Below, one piece after another: positions 16,679 to 25,603 of a stretch of DNA of 38,880 nt (its first letter is position 1; each line of letters begins with the position of its first letter). The notes beneath the pieces are model-generated. The model searched no databases, had not been told where the DNA came from, and saw nothing but the letters and a program-made list of their open reading frames with translations. The translations under genes and the position numbers were made by a program. The stretch comes from Opitutia bacterium. GTDB taxonomy: Bacteria; Verrucomicrobiota; Verrucomicrobiia; Opitutales; Opitutaceae. The stretch spans positions 10,737 through 49,616 of the forward strand of contig NSIG01000016.1 in the NCBI GenBank assembly GCA_002737275.1, in the 5' to 3' direction.

Positions 16679-19600
16679 TCAGAACTTCCGCGAAACTTCA
16701 AAAGTGAACTGGCGCCCCCGGGGATTGGCCGAACCGGCTAGATAACCGTATTGTTCATCGGCCAATCGCGGCTCGGCATCGAGCACGTTGTTGATCCCGC
16801 CGCGCACGGTCACGCCCTTCAACCAAGCCCCCTGTTTTCCGGAGAACCGGTAGGACGCCCACGCGTTGTGATTGTAGGTCGGCTTAATGCGCAGCAGGTA
16901 GCGCGTGATACCGTTATCGTTATAAACCCGGATATAATTCGGCGCCCCAAGTGCGCGGAAAATCGCTTCGGTGGTCGCCGCAGAGGTGTCCACCGTCGAA
17001 CCAAAGTAGCTCGTGAACCAACCCGCCGAGATGCCACCCAGGCGCCAAGAAACCGAACCGCTGGCGCGCCATTTCACTCGGCCGTTGCGGTCGAGTTCGT
17101 CGAGGACCCGGGAGGTGGCGTTCTCTTGCGAGGTCCGAAGGACGTAGTGGGTCGCGTCACCGTTGAAGGTGAACTGCCCGTAGCCCGTCTTCGGCGAACG
17201 CCACTGCGCCCCGAATTCATAGCCTTGGATATCGCGGCCGCTCAAGTTGAGGTAGTCGTCGATGACGCTCACGATTTCGCCGACGGCCGCGCGCCGGGCG
17301 TTGTTGCTCGTCTGCTGGGCATTGTAGGTCGCAAACGCCAACCGGTCCGCATCGGTCACCAGCTTGCGCACGATTTTATCCGAGCCCTTGTAGGCCGCCG
17401 TGCCGGAGCCGAGGTCGATCTGGTTAATGTTGGTGCCCTTCGCGAGTTCGGCCTGGGTGGCGAGCTCGAGCACCAATTCATCGCGGTCAATCGCCGCTTG
17501 GCCGCCCACATTTTCAATCACCTTGTTCTGGTTCAGGTGGAAATAATCAAAGGACAGCGAGAGGCCGCGCACCTTGGGTACGTCGAGGACGAAACCTGCG
17601 ACCCAAGTCTTCGCCTCTTCGGGTTCGAGGTTCTGGTTGCCCTGCCGGAAAACCGTGCGTTGCGCGATGCCGTCCGAAGCGAGGCCGGTCGCGGCTAGGC
17701 GATAGGGATCGTCCGCGCCGATCTGGCGCCGCAGCGGAGTGGTATTCGTCTGCACCAAATTCGGCGCGCGAAACGATTCGGCCGCCGAAGCCCGGAGCTT
17801 GAGGAACGAAAACGGTTTCCACACGAGACTGGCCTTCGGTTTCGTCGTCTGGCCGAAGATCGAGAAATGCTCGAAGCGGCCGGCCAGGGTCAGCTCGAGG
17901 CTTTCCACGAGTGGGCGGCGATTTTCCCGCGTCACGAAGGGCAGCGCCGTTTCGAGGTAGGCGGCGTAGATGGTCTGCGCCGCGCTGATCGGCACGTTCG
18001 AGCTGAGCGCGAGGAAGTCGTTGTCGCCTTCACGCAAAAACGGAAACTGACTGCCCGAGCCGGGCGGGTTGAGGCCGACGAAACTGGCGCGTTTGTCGTC
18101 GTAGGTCTCGTAGCGCACCTCGGTGCCGCTCGCGACGCCGATGCGCCCGCCGTTGAACAACCGCCAGAGCTGCCCGTTGAACTTCGCGTCCCAGATGAAA
18201 AGATTCGTGCGGCCAAACCGGTCTTCGTCGCCGTAGATCCCGTCGTAGGCCGAGGCCGGATTTTTATACGGCTGATCGACGACGATCTGGTTGTTCACGA
18301 TTTTGAACGTCACGGGAAACGGGTTGAACGCCGTCGCATCCGTGCGGTTCAAGGCGCGCCGCAGGAGCGACTCGCGCACCTGGAAGCTTTCGTATTCGTG
18401 CGTCTGCGAGCCGGAGGCGACGACCGCCGACTCCCACTCCCACGACGGGCCGAGCTTGCCGCGCAGGCCGCCGAGCACGCGCCACGAATAGGTATAAACT
18501 TCGGTCACTCGGGGCTTGAGGCCGTCGCTTGAGTTTTGCCCGGGCGAGATCCCGGTCCACAGCGAGACATCGGCCGGGGTGCCCGTGAGGCGCGGCGTGC
18601 CATCCGCGTTCGCGGCGCCCGTGGGACTATAGAAGCGCAGGCCAAAAGGATTCCACGGGTTCGACGCGGGCAGGTAGATGCCTTGGTCGTCGGTGTTTTT
18701 GAAATTAACCGGCTCGCGCCCGGTCCGGCTGTAGGCCCGGTAAAACAGCAAGTCGCCAAACGCGCTCAGGCGGTCGTTGATCGTGTGGTCGACAAACGTG
18801 GCAAACTGCACGCGATCCGTCGCCGGGATCAGCATCTTCCAAAGATTCCAATTCGAAAAGGTCGCGTTTTCGGCGCTGTCAATATTCCGGGACAGCGCAG
18901 TCTGCTTGAACGAAACTCCCGCCGGGCTGGGCCAAAGGTAGAACATACCGTCCGCTGCCATCGTCGCCACGCCCGCCGGCGGCGTCGCGCTGGTAGTGAT
19001 ACCCGTGTTGCCGGTCGGCCGCGAGCCGACGAAGGTTAGCAAATTGGGCTGGATAAATCCGCGCTGCCATTGGCCCCACTGGTTTACACTGTTCGTGTTA
19101 GCGAAATCGTTGTCCCGGGCGAACGCGGTGCCCGTCACCGGATCAATCACGGGAATCCCGTTCCACGGCGCCGGCAGCTTCCGGTTCACGCGCAGGTCGG
19201 CGTTTTTTGCCCAAGCGCGGTCGTGCGCGGCGAGGGCGTCGCGGTGAAAATAGTCGATCGACATCGACAGGTGCGTCTTGCCGAGCTGCCTGCCTTCAAA
19301 CGCCGTCGCGTTGAACTCGTTCGCCCCGCCGTGCTGCGTCATTGAGCCCTTCAGCGTGAGCCCGCGGCCGACGTACGTGCGGGAAACGAGATTGTTGATC
19401 ACGCCGGCCGCCGCATCCGCGCCGTAAATCGCGGAGGCGCCGTCGCGCAGGATTTCCACCCGCCCCACCAAGGCTCGCGGGATGGTGTTGATGTTCACCG
19501 CAAGCGAGGGGACGCCGTTTTCGGCCATCGAAATCGGGTGCGGCGCCATGCGGCGGCCGTTGAGCAAGGTCAGCGTGCTGCCCGAGCCGATGCCGCGCAG

Positions 19601-19927
19601 GTCGATCGAAGCCACGTCGCCGCGGGCGAGCTGCGGGCCGTTATTGATTTCGGTAATGCCCGAGATTTCAGCCATGCCCAGCGTCTCGAAGAGCTCCGCC
19701 ATCGTCGCCGCCCCGCGCGCGTCGAGATCGGCCGCGTTCAGAATCGTGACCGGCAGCGCAGTCTCCGCGTCGGTCCGGCGGATATTGGAGCCGGTGACGG
19801 TAAAGGCCTCCAGTTTCACCGTTTCGTCACCGGTCGCCGCGCCCGGACTCGGGACCGTAGTTTGAGCGGCAGCGAGTGCAGTGAGGAACAAGGTAATCGC
19901 AACCAGTAGTTTTCGCGGATGGGTCAT
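16679..19927 (-). CDS. TonB-dependent outer-membrane receptor
   Basis: A 1082-aa receptor importing a large or scarce ligand through the outer membrane using TonB energy. The signal peptide is MTHPRKLLVAITLFLTALAAAQ, so the start is set at 19927 rather than 19960. A TonB-box-like stretch VKLEAFTVTGSNIRRTDAETALPVTIL is followed by the plug domain (about 50-170, with LNGRRMAPHPIS and VEILRDGASAIYGADAAAGVINN). A long beta-barrel ends in Phe (…QFTFEVSRKF), as expected for BAM-dependent insertion. There is no N-terminal STN signalling domain and no SusD partner. glpT and glpQ follow on the same strand, so the ligand may be a phosphodiester, phospholipid head group or teichoic-acid-like polymer; this is inference from context only. 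Confidence 0.93.
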   Translation of the reverse strand: MTHPRKLLVAITLFLTALAAAQTTVPSPGAATGDETVKLEAFTVTGSNIRRTDAETALPVTILNAADLDARGAATMAELFETLGMAEISGITEINNGPQLARGDVASIDLRGIGSGSTLTLLNGRRMAPHPISMAENGVPSLAVNINTIPRALVGRVEILRDGASAIYGADAAAGVINNLVSRTYVGRGLTLKGSMTQHGGANEFNATAFEGRQLGKTHLSMSIDYFHRDALAAHDRAWAKNADLRVNRKLPAPWNGIPVIDPVTGTAFARDNDFANTNSVNQWGQWQRGFIQPNLLTFVGSRPTGNTGITTSATPPAGVATMAADGMFYLWPSPAGVSFKQTALSRNIDSAENATFSNWNLWKMLIPATDRVQFATFVDHTINDRLSAFGDLLFYRAYSRTGREPVNFKNTDDQGIYLPASNPWNPFGLRFYSPTGAANADGTPRLTGTPADVSLWTGISPGQNSSDGLKPRVTEVYTYSWRVLGGLRGKLGPSWEWESAVVASGSQTHEYESFQVRESLLRRALNRTDATAFNPFPVTFKIVNNQIVVDQPYKNPASAYDGIYGDEDRFGRTNLFIWDAKFNGQLWRLFNGGRIGVASGTEVRYETYDDKRASFVGLNPPGSGSQFPFLREGDNDFLALSSNVPISAAQTIYAAYLETALPFVTRENRRPLVESLELTLAGRFEHFSIFGQTTKPKASLVWKPFSFLKLRASAAESFRAPNLVQTNTTPLRRQIGADDPYRLAATGLASDGIAQRTVFRQGNQNLEPEEAKTWVAGFVLDVPKVRGLSLSFDYFHLNQNKVIENVGGQAAIDRDELVLELATQAELAKGTNINQIDLGSGTAAYKGSDKIVRKLVTDADRLAFATYNAQQTSNNARRAAVGEIVSVIDDYLNLSGRDIQGYEFGAQWRSPKTGYGQFTFNGDATHYVLRTSQENATSRVLDELDRNGRVKWRASGSVSWRLGGISAGWFTSYFGSTVDTSAATTEAIFRALGAPNYIRVYNDNGITRYLLRIKPTYNHNAWASYRFSGKQGAWLKGVTVRGGINNVLDAEPRLADEQYGYLAGSANPRGRQFTFEVSRKF

Positions 19928-20103
19928 GAGGGAAAAGGCGAGATGTGCGGCCGCCACCAACCACGGTCGAGGATAACCCTCAATGGCCCGAATTCCATGC
20001 GATAATTTAACCTGTCCGTCACAAATCCAAGTGATGCCCCACAGCCGCCCGCTCGGGATCGCAAAGCGGAGGCGGATAACTCTCGCGGCGCCTACTCCGG
20101 TGA

Positions 20104-20121
20104 GGCGCCGCCGGCGGCGCC
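20104..20121. repeat. Perfect 18-bp GC palindrome
   Basis: GGCGCCGCCGGCGGCGCC is its own reverse complement and lies 8 bp past the stop of the FKBP gene (20129, minus strand). It could form a strong hairpin ending transcription of that gene, though no T-run follows. Confidence 0.55.
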
Positions 20122-20128
20122 GCCGACC

Positions 20129-20620
20129 TCAGGGATTCACCGCCATCAGCTCGACCTCGAAAATCAATCCCGCGCCCGCCGGCACACCGCCGCCGCCCAT
20201 CGTGCCATAGCCGAGGGAGGGCGGGATAAAAAACTCCGCTTTGCCGCCCGGTTTCAACGCCGTCATGCCCTCGGCCCAACCGGCGATCAGCGTCTTCACG
20301 ACGAGATCAGCCGGGGGGCCCTTTTTTCGACTATCATCGATTACGGTCCCGTCCTTGATCGAGCAGACGTAATGAACACGCACGCGGTCGGTTGATTTCG
20401 GCGCAGCCCCAACTCCCGGTGCGATGAGCCGAATCCCGAGACCACTCGACTGCCATTCGACGCCGGGCGCACTCGATCGCGTCCCGTAGAGCCACCCACG
20501 CATGATCGCCGCATCGTCACGTTTTGCGGCGGCCGGAGGCTGCGGCTGAGACGGACCGCAGCCGGCCCAAATCACACTGCACACTAAGATCAGCAATCGA
20601 ACGTCACGGCACAGTCTCAT
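20129..20620 (-). CDS. FKBP-type peptidyl-prolyl cis-trans isomerase, lipoprotein
   Basis: A 163-aa periplasmic foldase speeding proline isomerisation. The N-terminus is a lipoprotein signal with lipobox-like WAGC (Cys about 21), followed by a Pro-rich linker. The FKBP domain covers about residues 60-163: DRVRVHYVCSIKDGTVIDDSRKKG, VKTLIAGWAEGMTALKPGGKAEFFIPPSLGYG, GAGLIFEVELMAVNP. These contain most of the expected binding-pocket residues (Asp of VIDDS, Tyr of LGYG, Phe of LIFEVEL). It is well separated from its neighbours, in front of the TonB receptor on the same strand, and no functional link is evident. Confidence 0.93.
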   Translation of the reverse strand: MRLCRDVRLLILVCSVIWAGCGPSQPQPPAAAKRDDAAIMRGWLYGTRSSAPGVEWQSSGLGIRLIAPGVGAAPKSTDRVRVHYVCSIKDGTVIDDSRKKGPPADLVVKTLIAGWAEGMTALKPGGKAEFFIPPSLGYGTMGGGGVPAGAGLIFEVELMAVNP

Positions 20621-21013
20621 AATCCGAATTCTTACCCACTTCAGTTGCGGCCTACGACCCGAAAACCTCTATCGCAGATGAAATCGCGGAAAGGTGGAGC
20701 CCGACGTCCCCATCGGGCTCGCGGCACAGAGCCCAAGCGCAAACTCAGGTTCTTTCGTTTCGAAACCGCGTCACTGGAGCCGCGACGCCCCCGTCGCGGT
20801 GTGCGCCTAGCCCTTCCCGAGGGATAGACGATCTTGCCCACGTCAGAACAAAAGCCCCCACGCACAAACTCTCTGACTACCTTGCGCTTCACCCTTACTC
20901 GCTCAGAAAGACCGGCTCAGAAGGCGGCGTTTTCGAGAGCAAAAGCGGACGAACCCAGCCGGACTAGTTTCCACGGGAGCGAGCCGCCCCGCAAGAAATC
21001 GAAACACCGGACC
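20621..21013. repeat. 393-bp non-coding stretch with two hairpin repeats
   Basis: Between the FKBP gene and the XylR-like regulator. It contains a CCCGATG-type unit at about 20693-20719 (GGTGGAGCCCGACG…ATCGGGCT, arms with one mismatch) and a CGCGACG-type unit at 20775-20799 (TGGAGC, arms CCGCGACG and CGTCGCGG). I see no gene, promoter or RNA in the rest; the short ORFs there have no coding character. Confidence 0.65.
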
Positions 21014-22222
21014 TTATCGACGCGATTTCAATCGCCGGTCTCGGCCACTACCGACAGCCGATGTGCCGCGTAAACTCCTGCGAAAGGCCGCCGGGGTGGA
21101 GCCGTAGTGCCGCGCGAAAAGCGGAATCATGTGTTCGGCGTAAGCGAAGCCGCAGGCATCGGCAATATCGGGAATCGCCATGTCGGTGGAGCTGAGCAGT
21201 TGGCGCACCTTATCGAGTTTGATCCGACGAATCTCCTCGGCGGGGCTATGGCCCATAATCGCGGAGAATCGTTTCTCCAAGGTGCGCCGCGCAATGGGCA
21301 CCGCCCGCAACACGTCTTGGACATTTATACCCGCATTCGAGTTGTCTTTGATGAATCGCATCACTTGGCGAATCTTCGGATCATCGCATTCAAAAATATC
21401 CGTCGATTGCCGCGTCGTGATTCCAAGGGGCCGAAGCACCTGCTCGTCGGTCGCAAGACGACGCCCACGGATCAATTGATCGAGCATGCTGGCCGCATCG
21501 TAGCCGATTCGCTTTACCGGAATGTCTACCCCGCTGATCGGCGGATGGATCGTCTGGCCCAACAAGTCCTCGGTGGAGAGACTGATGATCGAAATTTGGT
21601 CCGGAACTTCGATTCCGGCGAGTTCACACGCGTTGGCCAGATTGCGGCAGGTGATCGTATCCCAACCGATAACCCCGGTCGGCTTCGGCAAACCCTTTAA
21701 CCAGCGGGCGCGGTCTCGTCGTCGCTCCACGAGGCCCGCGTCGAGCCCGACGTTGGGTCCCGGTTGATAGATCAGCGGCGTCAGGCCCAACTTCTCGGCC
21801 ACGCGTTCATAGGCTCGGGTCCAGAAATCAAGAAACTTTCGCTCCGGCTCCCCGCAAAAAGCAATCGAGCGCAGCCCCTTGCTTTTGAGGTGCTCGGCGG
21901 CCAGCTCGACGACCGCATTGGCGTCAGAAGTGACGCGCGGAAAATTCACCCCTTCCAACCGCGCACCCGAGACATTGACGATCGGGACTCGGTAACTTCG
22001 CAGCTCTTCGCCCAGCGCACTGGAGTGCACGGTGGCGATGATGCCATCGCCCTGCCAGCCTTCCGGCATTTGCATCGCGCCGTCGGGTCCGGTGGGCTGC
22101 ATGTCGAGATTCCAAAAATTATTCTGCGCGTAGTGCCACGCCCCTTCGATGATGCCCCGGCCGTAGTGATTCCAGCCGGCGACGAGCAGCGCGACGCGTT
22201 TGTGTTTACGCAATTTGGCCAT
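21014..22222 (-). CDS. XylR-like transcriptional regulator (periplasmic-binding domain plus AraC HTH)
   Basis: A cytoplasmic one-component sugar sensor of 402 aa from the ATG at 22222. Residues about 1-280 form a LacI/GalR-type ligand domain (RVALLVAGWNHYGRGIIEGAWHYA, GDGIIATVHSS, VSGARLEGVNFPRVTSDANAVVELAAEHLKSKG, SIAFCGEPER). The arrangement lacks an N-terminal HTH. Residues about 290-400 are an AraC-type double HTH (VQDVLRAVPIARRTLEKRFSAIMGHSPAEEIRRIKLDKVRQLL, IPDIADACGFAYAEHMIPLFARHYGSTPAAFRR). This is the architecture of E. coli XylR. It is divergent from the TonB receptor that begins the glycan operon, 175 bp away, and is its likely activator, sensing an imported sugar. Confidence 0.93.
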   Translation of the reverse strand: MAKLRKHKRVALLVAGWNHYGRGIIEGAWHYAQNNFWNLDMQPTGPDGAMQMPEGWQGDGIIATVHSSALGEELRSYRVPIVNVSGARLEGVNFPRVTSDANAVVELAAEHLKSKGLRSIAFCGEPERKFLDFWTRAYERVAEKLGLTPLIYQPGPNVGLDAGLVERRRDRARWLKGLPKPTGVIGWDTITCRNLANACELAGIEVPDQISIISLSTEDLLGQTIHPPISGVDIPVKRIGYDAASMLDQLIRGRRLATDEQVLRPLGITTRQSTDIFECDDPKIRQVMRFIKDNSNAGINVQDVLRAVPIARRTLEKRFSAIMGHSPAEEIRRIKLDKVRQLLSSTDMAIPDIADACGFAYAEHMIPLFARHYGSTPAAFRRSLRGTSAVGSGRDRRLKSRR

Positions 22223-22292
22223 GACCGCAGGAGCTTTCGCCTTTACCGGGAAGAATTCGCACGGACCCGAATCACAGAAATTTCTCCGTCGG

Positions 22293-22319
22293 CGCAAATC
22301 ATTAAAATAATAACGCAAA
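22293..22319. promoter_or_regulatory. Direct repeat CGCAAA, 21 bp apart (activator site candidate)
   Basis: CGCAAA at 22293-22298 and 22314-22319 flank a 15-bp AT-rich core, about 80 bp upstream of the TonB-receptor ATG, in the space divergent with the XylR-like gene. A 21-bp period is the spacing AraC-family double-HTH proteins use for half-sites. It is a candidate only; six-base repeats can arise by chance. Confidence 0.4.
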
Positions 22320-22397
22320 CGAGCCTACTGCGACAACGCGCATGCTGCTAAGGTGATCTGATCGTCCGGCATTCAGCCGACATCCACCCCACCCAAC

Positions 22398-25300
22398 ATG
22401 AAGTTCGCGTCCACGTTTCGTTGCGTTGCCCTCGCCCTTGCCTGCCCAATCCTCGACACCGTCGGCTCCGCCCAAATCGCACCAAGCCCGGTCGATCCGG
22501 CTGCCCTCGCCAGGTGGGACAAAAACAAGAACGGTCGTCTCGATCCCGACGAGCTGGCGGCTAAAAGCGCAGCGGAAGCTGCCGGCACGGCGAACGAAGT
22601 CATCAATCTCACGCCCTTTGAGGTTTCAGCCGACGCCTCCGATACTTACCAGGCCACGAACACCAATTCCATCACCGGCACCAATGTCGCCCTCGGCAAG
22701 ACCGCCCTCGATGCCAAGGTGTTTAACCGGCAACTCATGGACGAGCTGGGCGTGGTCGATATGACGCAGATGCTTTCCCAGCTCGGCGGTCTCGGCTCCG
22801 CCATCATCTCCGGCGGCAACGAGGAAGTGCGCGGCGACCTAGACGGAGACCGACAGGATCCGAAAAGCATGACCATGCGCGGGCTGACGATCAGCAACCC
22901 CCGGCGCGACGGCTTCCTCCGCGCCGACACGGCGTTGATGGACTCCTTCGACGTCGAGCGGGTCGACGCACTCGGCGGCTCCAACTCACTCCTCTTTGGC
23001 TCGGGTGACGCTGGCGGCGTCATCACCACCAACTCCAAACGCGCGCTCGTGGGCCGTCGGCAGCACGGGAGCTTCACCGCAGGCGGGGACTCCGAAGGCA
23101 GCCGCCGCTACACTCTCGATGTCGGCGCCGGCTTCAAATATTGGGGCTTTCGCATCAATGCCGTCCATGGCGACACGAAATATTTCCGACCCGCCAACCG
23201 CCAGTTGAATAAAGGCCTCACCTTCGCGACGACCGTTCGACCCTGGAAGAATCTCGAGATCCGCGGCGAGTGGCGTCACTTGATTCGCGACACCACCTAT
23301 CCCAACTCCGGCATCGTGCGCGCTCCGCTCACGCAATTGCTGCCCACCGGTGAGCGGGTGGACAACCAGAGCACGCGTTACCTGGCAGCCTTCCCGAACG
23401 CGAGCGCGCTGACCGACGGACTCATCGACGTCACGAAGGCTGATACGCTCTTCGGCCCCTACTACGCCTTTGCCTTCAAGAACCTCAGCAGATCCGTGGT
23501 CGCCGAAGCGAAGCTCGCTGAAGGACTGGGGCTGCAGGTGCGCTATGGTCACGACGCGCGCGTAAACAATGCGCTTAGTCCCACGAACAACTCAATCTTC
23601 GCACCGGGGGCGGCCGGCAACCTCTACGCGGATCCGGCGACCGGACTGATCGGCACGAAATGGGCGTTCAACATGAACTTTCCGGTCTTGAATCCCTTTC
23701 ATACCGGAGCCCGTGGCTACCGCGCCGCCCTAGCCTACCAAAAGAACCTGGGTCGCTGGGGCTCCCACCAAGCCAGCGCATTTTTTCAAGACATGCAGTC
23801 TTGGACGAACCAGGACCAATGGAGATTCTACGAGGCCGACGCGTCCGGCAACGCACCCGTGAACCCGGCGTTGATTACCGTGGCCGACCTCGGTCGCGTT
23901 CCCATTCCGTCGTTCTGGGTCCCCGTCAATCCCACGGCGCTCGTCGGGGGCAAGAAATGGCCCTTCTCTTCGCTCGTGCATCCCAACGGCAAGACTTACG
24001 TCTCCCAACCGCTGATTTTTCCCGGTGCCGTCCCTCCCACTGCGGGCAACCCCCTCGGTCTCTCCGGACCGATCAACCCGACCACCGGCCAGAGCACCGT
24101 CGGAGGCTATTCCCAAGAGGACGTCACCGAGCGCAGCAGCGGCTTGAGCGTGTTCAGCGAATGGTGGAAGGGGCGGATCGATACGATGGTCGGTTACCGG
24201 ACCGAGGAAGCGAGCGGCTTCCGTAGAAACGTGGGTCTAAGGCGCGGACCCATCAGCTACGATAGCCTCACAACCGGCGCCGTCGTCGACACCCCGCTGA
24301 CGGGCGTTCGCGTCTCGTTCAACTACGCCACCAACGCCAAGATCAACTTCGACACCACCCGCGACATCTACAACCAACCCCTGCCGCCCGGCAAAGGCGT
24401 GAGCAAGGACATCGGCCTGAAGTTCGGACTTTGGCAGGACCGTGTCTCCGGCAATTTCAATTACTATCAGTCCGAGGCCCAGAATTTCACGGCCAACATC
24501 GGCAACCGGAATGACGTCGATCCCGACGGCATCAATGGTCGCAACGGCGGACCATCCTACACCTACAGCAAGACGTCCGACGGTTATAACCTCACGCTCT
24601 CCGCGCGTCCGACCCGCGGCTGGGAAATTCGCGTCAACTTCGCCACCGCCAACGGCAGCGAGCGCACCGACGTGGACCTGCCGCAATTCTACAACGACCA
24701 GTTCAACACCACCACCGTCGGTGGCCAGACCGTCGTCGGCGTCCGCGCCACTCCGGGCGGAGCCGTCACACCCCTGCTCATTCCCTCCGACCCGAGTAAC
24801 CCAGCCTCGGCCCGGATTCCGCTCTCCATCGCGATGATGAAGGATCCGGACAGCCCTTACGTCGCGCAGCTCGACATCGAGTCGGGCCAGATCCTCAACG
24901 CCGAATTGCTCGGCCTCCGCACCCCGGGCGTCGGCACGGCCGTGACCGGGCTCCCGCTCAGCGAGCACCAACTCGGCTTCGTCTCGCCCTCCGGTGGCAG
25001 CCTGATCGTCCGTCGCGCCGGCGAAAAAACCATCGGCTACGCCGAGCGGAGCTACAGCCTGATCAACCGCTATCAGTTCAACGAAGGAAAGCTCCGCGGA
25101 CTTATCGTCGGCCACAGCAGCAGTCTGCGCGACAATCAGCGCGGCTACATGTTCACCGACGCCGCCGACGGGAACAAACGGAAGATGTTCTATTTTCCCG
25201 ACCGCCTCCTGCACGATCTGTTCGCCACCTATCGGTTCAAACCGATCGGGAAAATCCGCACCTCCCTTCAGATCAACGTGACCAATCTGATGGACGAGAA

Positions 25301-25403
25301 CCAAGTCGTTTACCTCGTCCGCTCGACCAACGGCACACTCCGCTACGCCCAATGGCTGAACTCCCCGCGCAAGCTGGGTGTCACCACCACGGTGAGTTTC
25401 TGA
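22398..25403 (+). CDS. TonB-dependent receptor with N-terminal EF-hand
   Basis: A 1001-aa outer-membrane importer opening the glycan operon. The signal peptide ends near residue 25 (…TVGSAQ). Residues 41-52, DKNKNGRLDPDE, are a canonical 12-residue EF-hand loop (D-x-N-x-N-G-x-L-D-x-x-E) placed between the signal peptide and the TonB-box-like INLTPFEVSA (about 74-83), which is unusual. The plug follows (MTQMLSQLGGL, KSMTMRGLTISNPRRDGFLRADTALMDSFDVERVDALGGSNSLLFGSGDAGGVIT), then a barrel ending in Phe (…GVTTTVSF). No SusD-like lipoprotein is encoded nearby, so this is not the Bacteroidetes SusC/D pair. The XylR-like gene lies divergently upstream, and the sulfatase, transporter and enzymes follow without a clear terminator. 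Confidence 0.94.
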   Translation: MKFASTFRCVALALACPILDTVGSAQIAPSPVDPAALARWDKNKNGRLDPDELAAKSAAEAAGTANEVINLTPFEVSADASDTYQATNTNSITGTNVALGKTALDAKVFNRQLMDELGVVDMTQMLSQLGGLGSAIISGGNEEVRGDLDGDRQDPKSMTMRGLTISNPRRDGFLRADTALMDSFDVERVDALGGSNSLLFGSGDAGGVITTNSKRALVGRRQHGSFTAGGDSEGSRRYTLDVGAGFKYWGFRINAVHGDTKYFRPANRQLNKGLTFATTVRPWKNLEIRGEWRHLIRDTTYPNSGIVRAPLTQLLPTGERVDNQSTRYLAAFPNASALTDGLIDVTKADTLFGPYYAFAFKNLSRSVVAEAKLAEGLGLQVRYGHDARVNNALSPTNNSIFAPGAAGNLYADPATGLIGTKWAFNMNFPVLNPFHTGARGYRAALAYQKNLGRWGSHQASAFFQDMQSWTNQDQWRFYEADASGNAPVNPALITVADLGRVPIPSFWVPVNPTALVGGKKWPFSSLVHPNGKTYVSQPLIFPGAVPPTAGNPLGLSGPINPTTGQSTVGGYSQEDVTERSSGLSVFSEWWKGRIDTMVGYRTEEASGFRRNVGLRRGPISYDSLTTGAVVDTPLTGVRVSFNYATNAKINFDTTRDIYNQPLPPGKGVSKDIGLKFGLWQDRVSGNFNYYQSEAQNFTANIGNRNDVDPDGINGRNGGPSYTYSKTSDGYNLTLSARPTRGWEIRVNFATANGSERTDVDLPQFYNDQFNTTTVGGQTVVGVRATPGGAVTPLLIPSDPSNPASARIPLSIAMMKDPDSPYVAQLDIESGQILNAELLGLRTPGVGTAVTGLPLSEHQLGFVSPSGGSLIVRRAGEKTIGYAERSYSLINRYQFNEGKLRGLIVGHSSSLRDNQRGYMFTDAADGNKRKMFYFPDRLLHDLFATYRFKPIGKIRTSLQINVTNLMDENQVVYLVRSTNGTLRYAQWLNSPRKLGVTTTVSF

Positions 25404-25603
25404 TGTCCCCGTCCCCCGGTCTCATCCCACTGAAGACGCGGCTATTTCTCGATCACCGGATGAAACACCCCTTCGACCTCGGCACCGCTTGGTTGTTTGC
25501 CATGCAATCACCCGCCCAAGATTTGTCGTCTGTGCATGCCTTCGACGTCGGGTCGGCGCAGACTACCACTCTCCCGCGCCAGCGCCCAGATCCCAAAACA
25601 TGA
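25403..25603 (+). CDS. Possible 66-aa small protein tiled between receptor and sulfatase
   Basis: An ORF fills the 196-bp gap exactly. Its ATG shares a base with the receptor stop (TGATG) and its TGA overlaps the sulfatase ATG (ATGA). Such double tiling is typical of coupled cistrons. The protein has no signal peptide, membrane segment or motif I recognise; about 70 per cent of its third positions are G or C by hand count, which I judge a little lower than in the neighbouring genes. It could be a real small protein, a translated leader that couples the sulfatase to the receptor, or chance. Confidence 0.35.
   Translation: MSPSPGLIPLKTRLFLDHRMKHPFDLGTAWLFAMQSPAQDLSSVHAFDVGSAQTTTLPRQRPDPKT

Noticed and set aside
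24237-25352. A 371-aa minus-strand ORF opposite the TonB receptor
   Set aside because: Antisense shadow with Val/Gly/Asp-rich composition; the receptor frame is fully conserved on the other strand.
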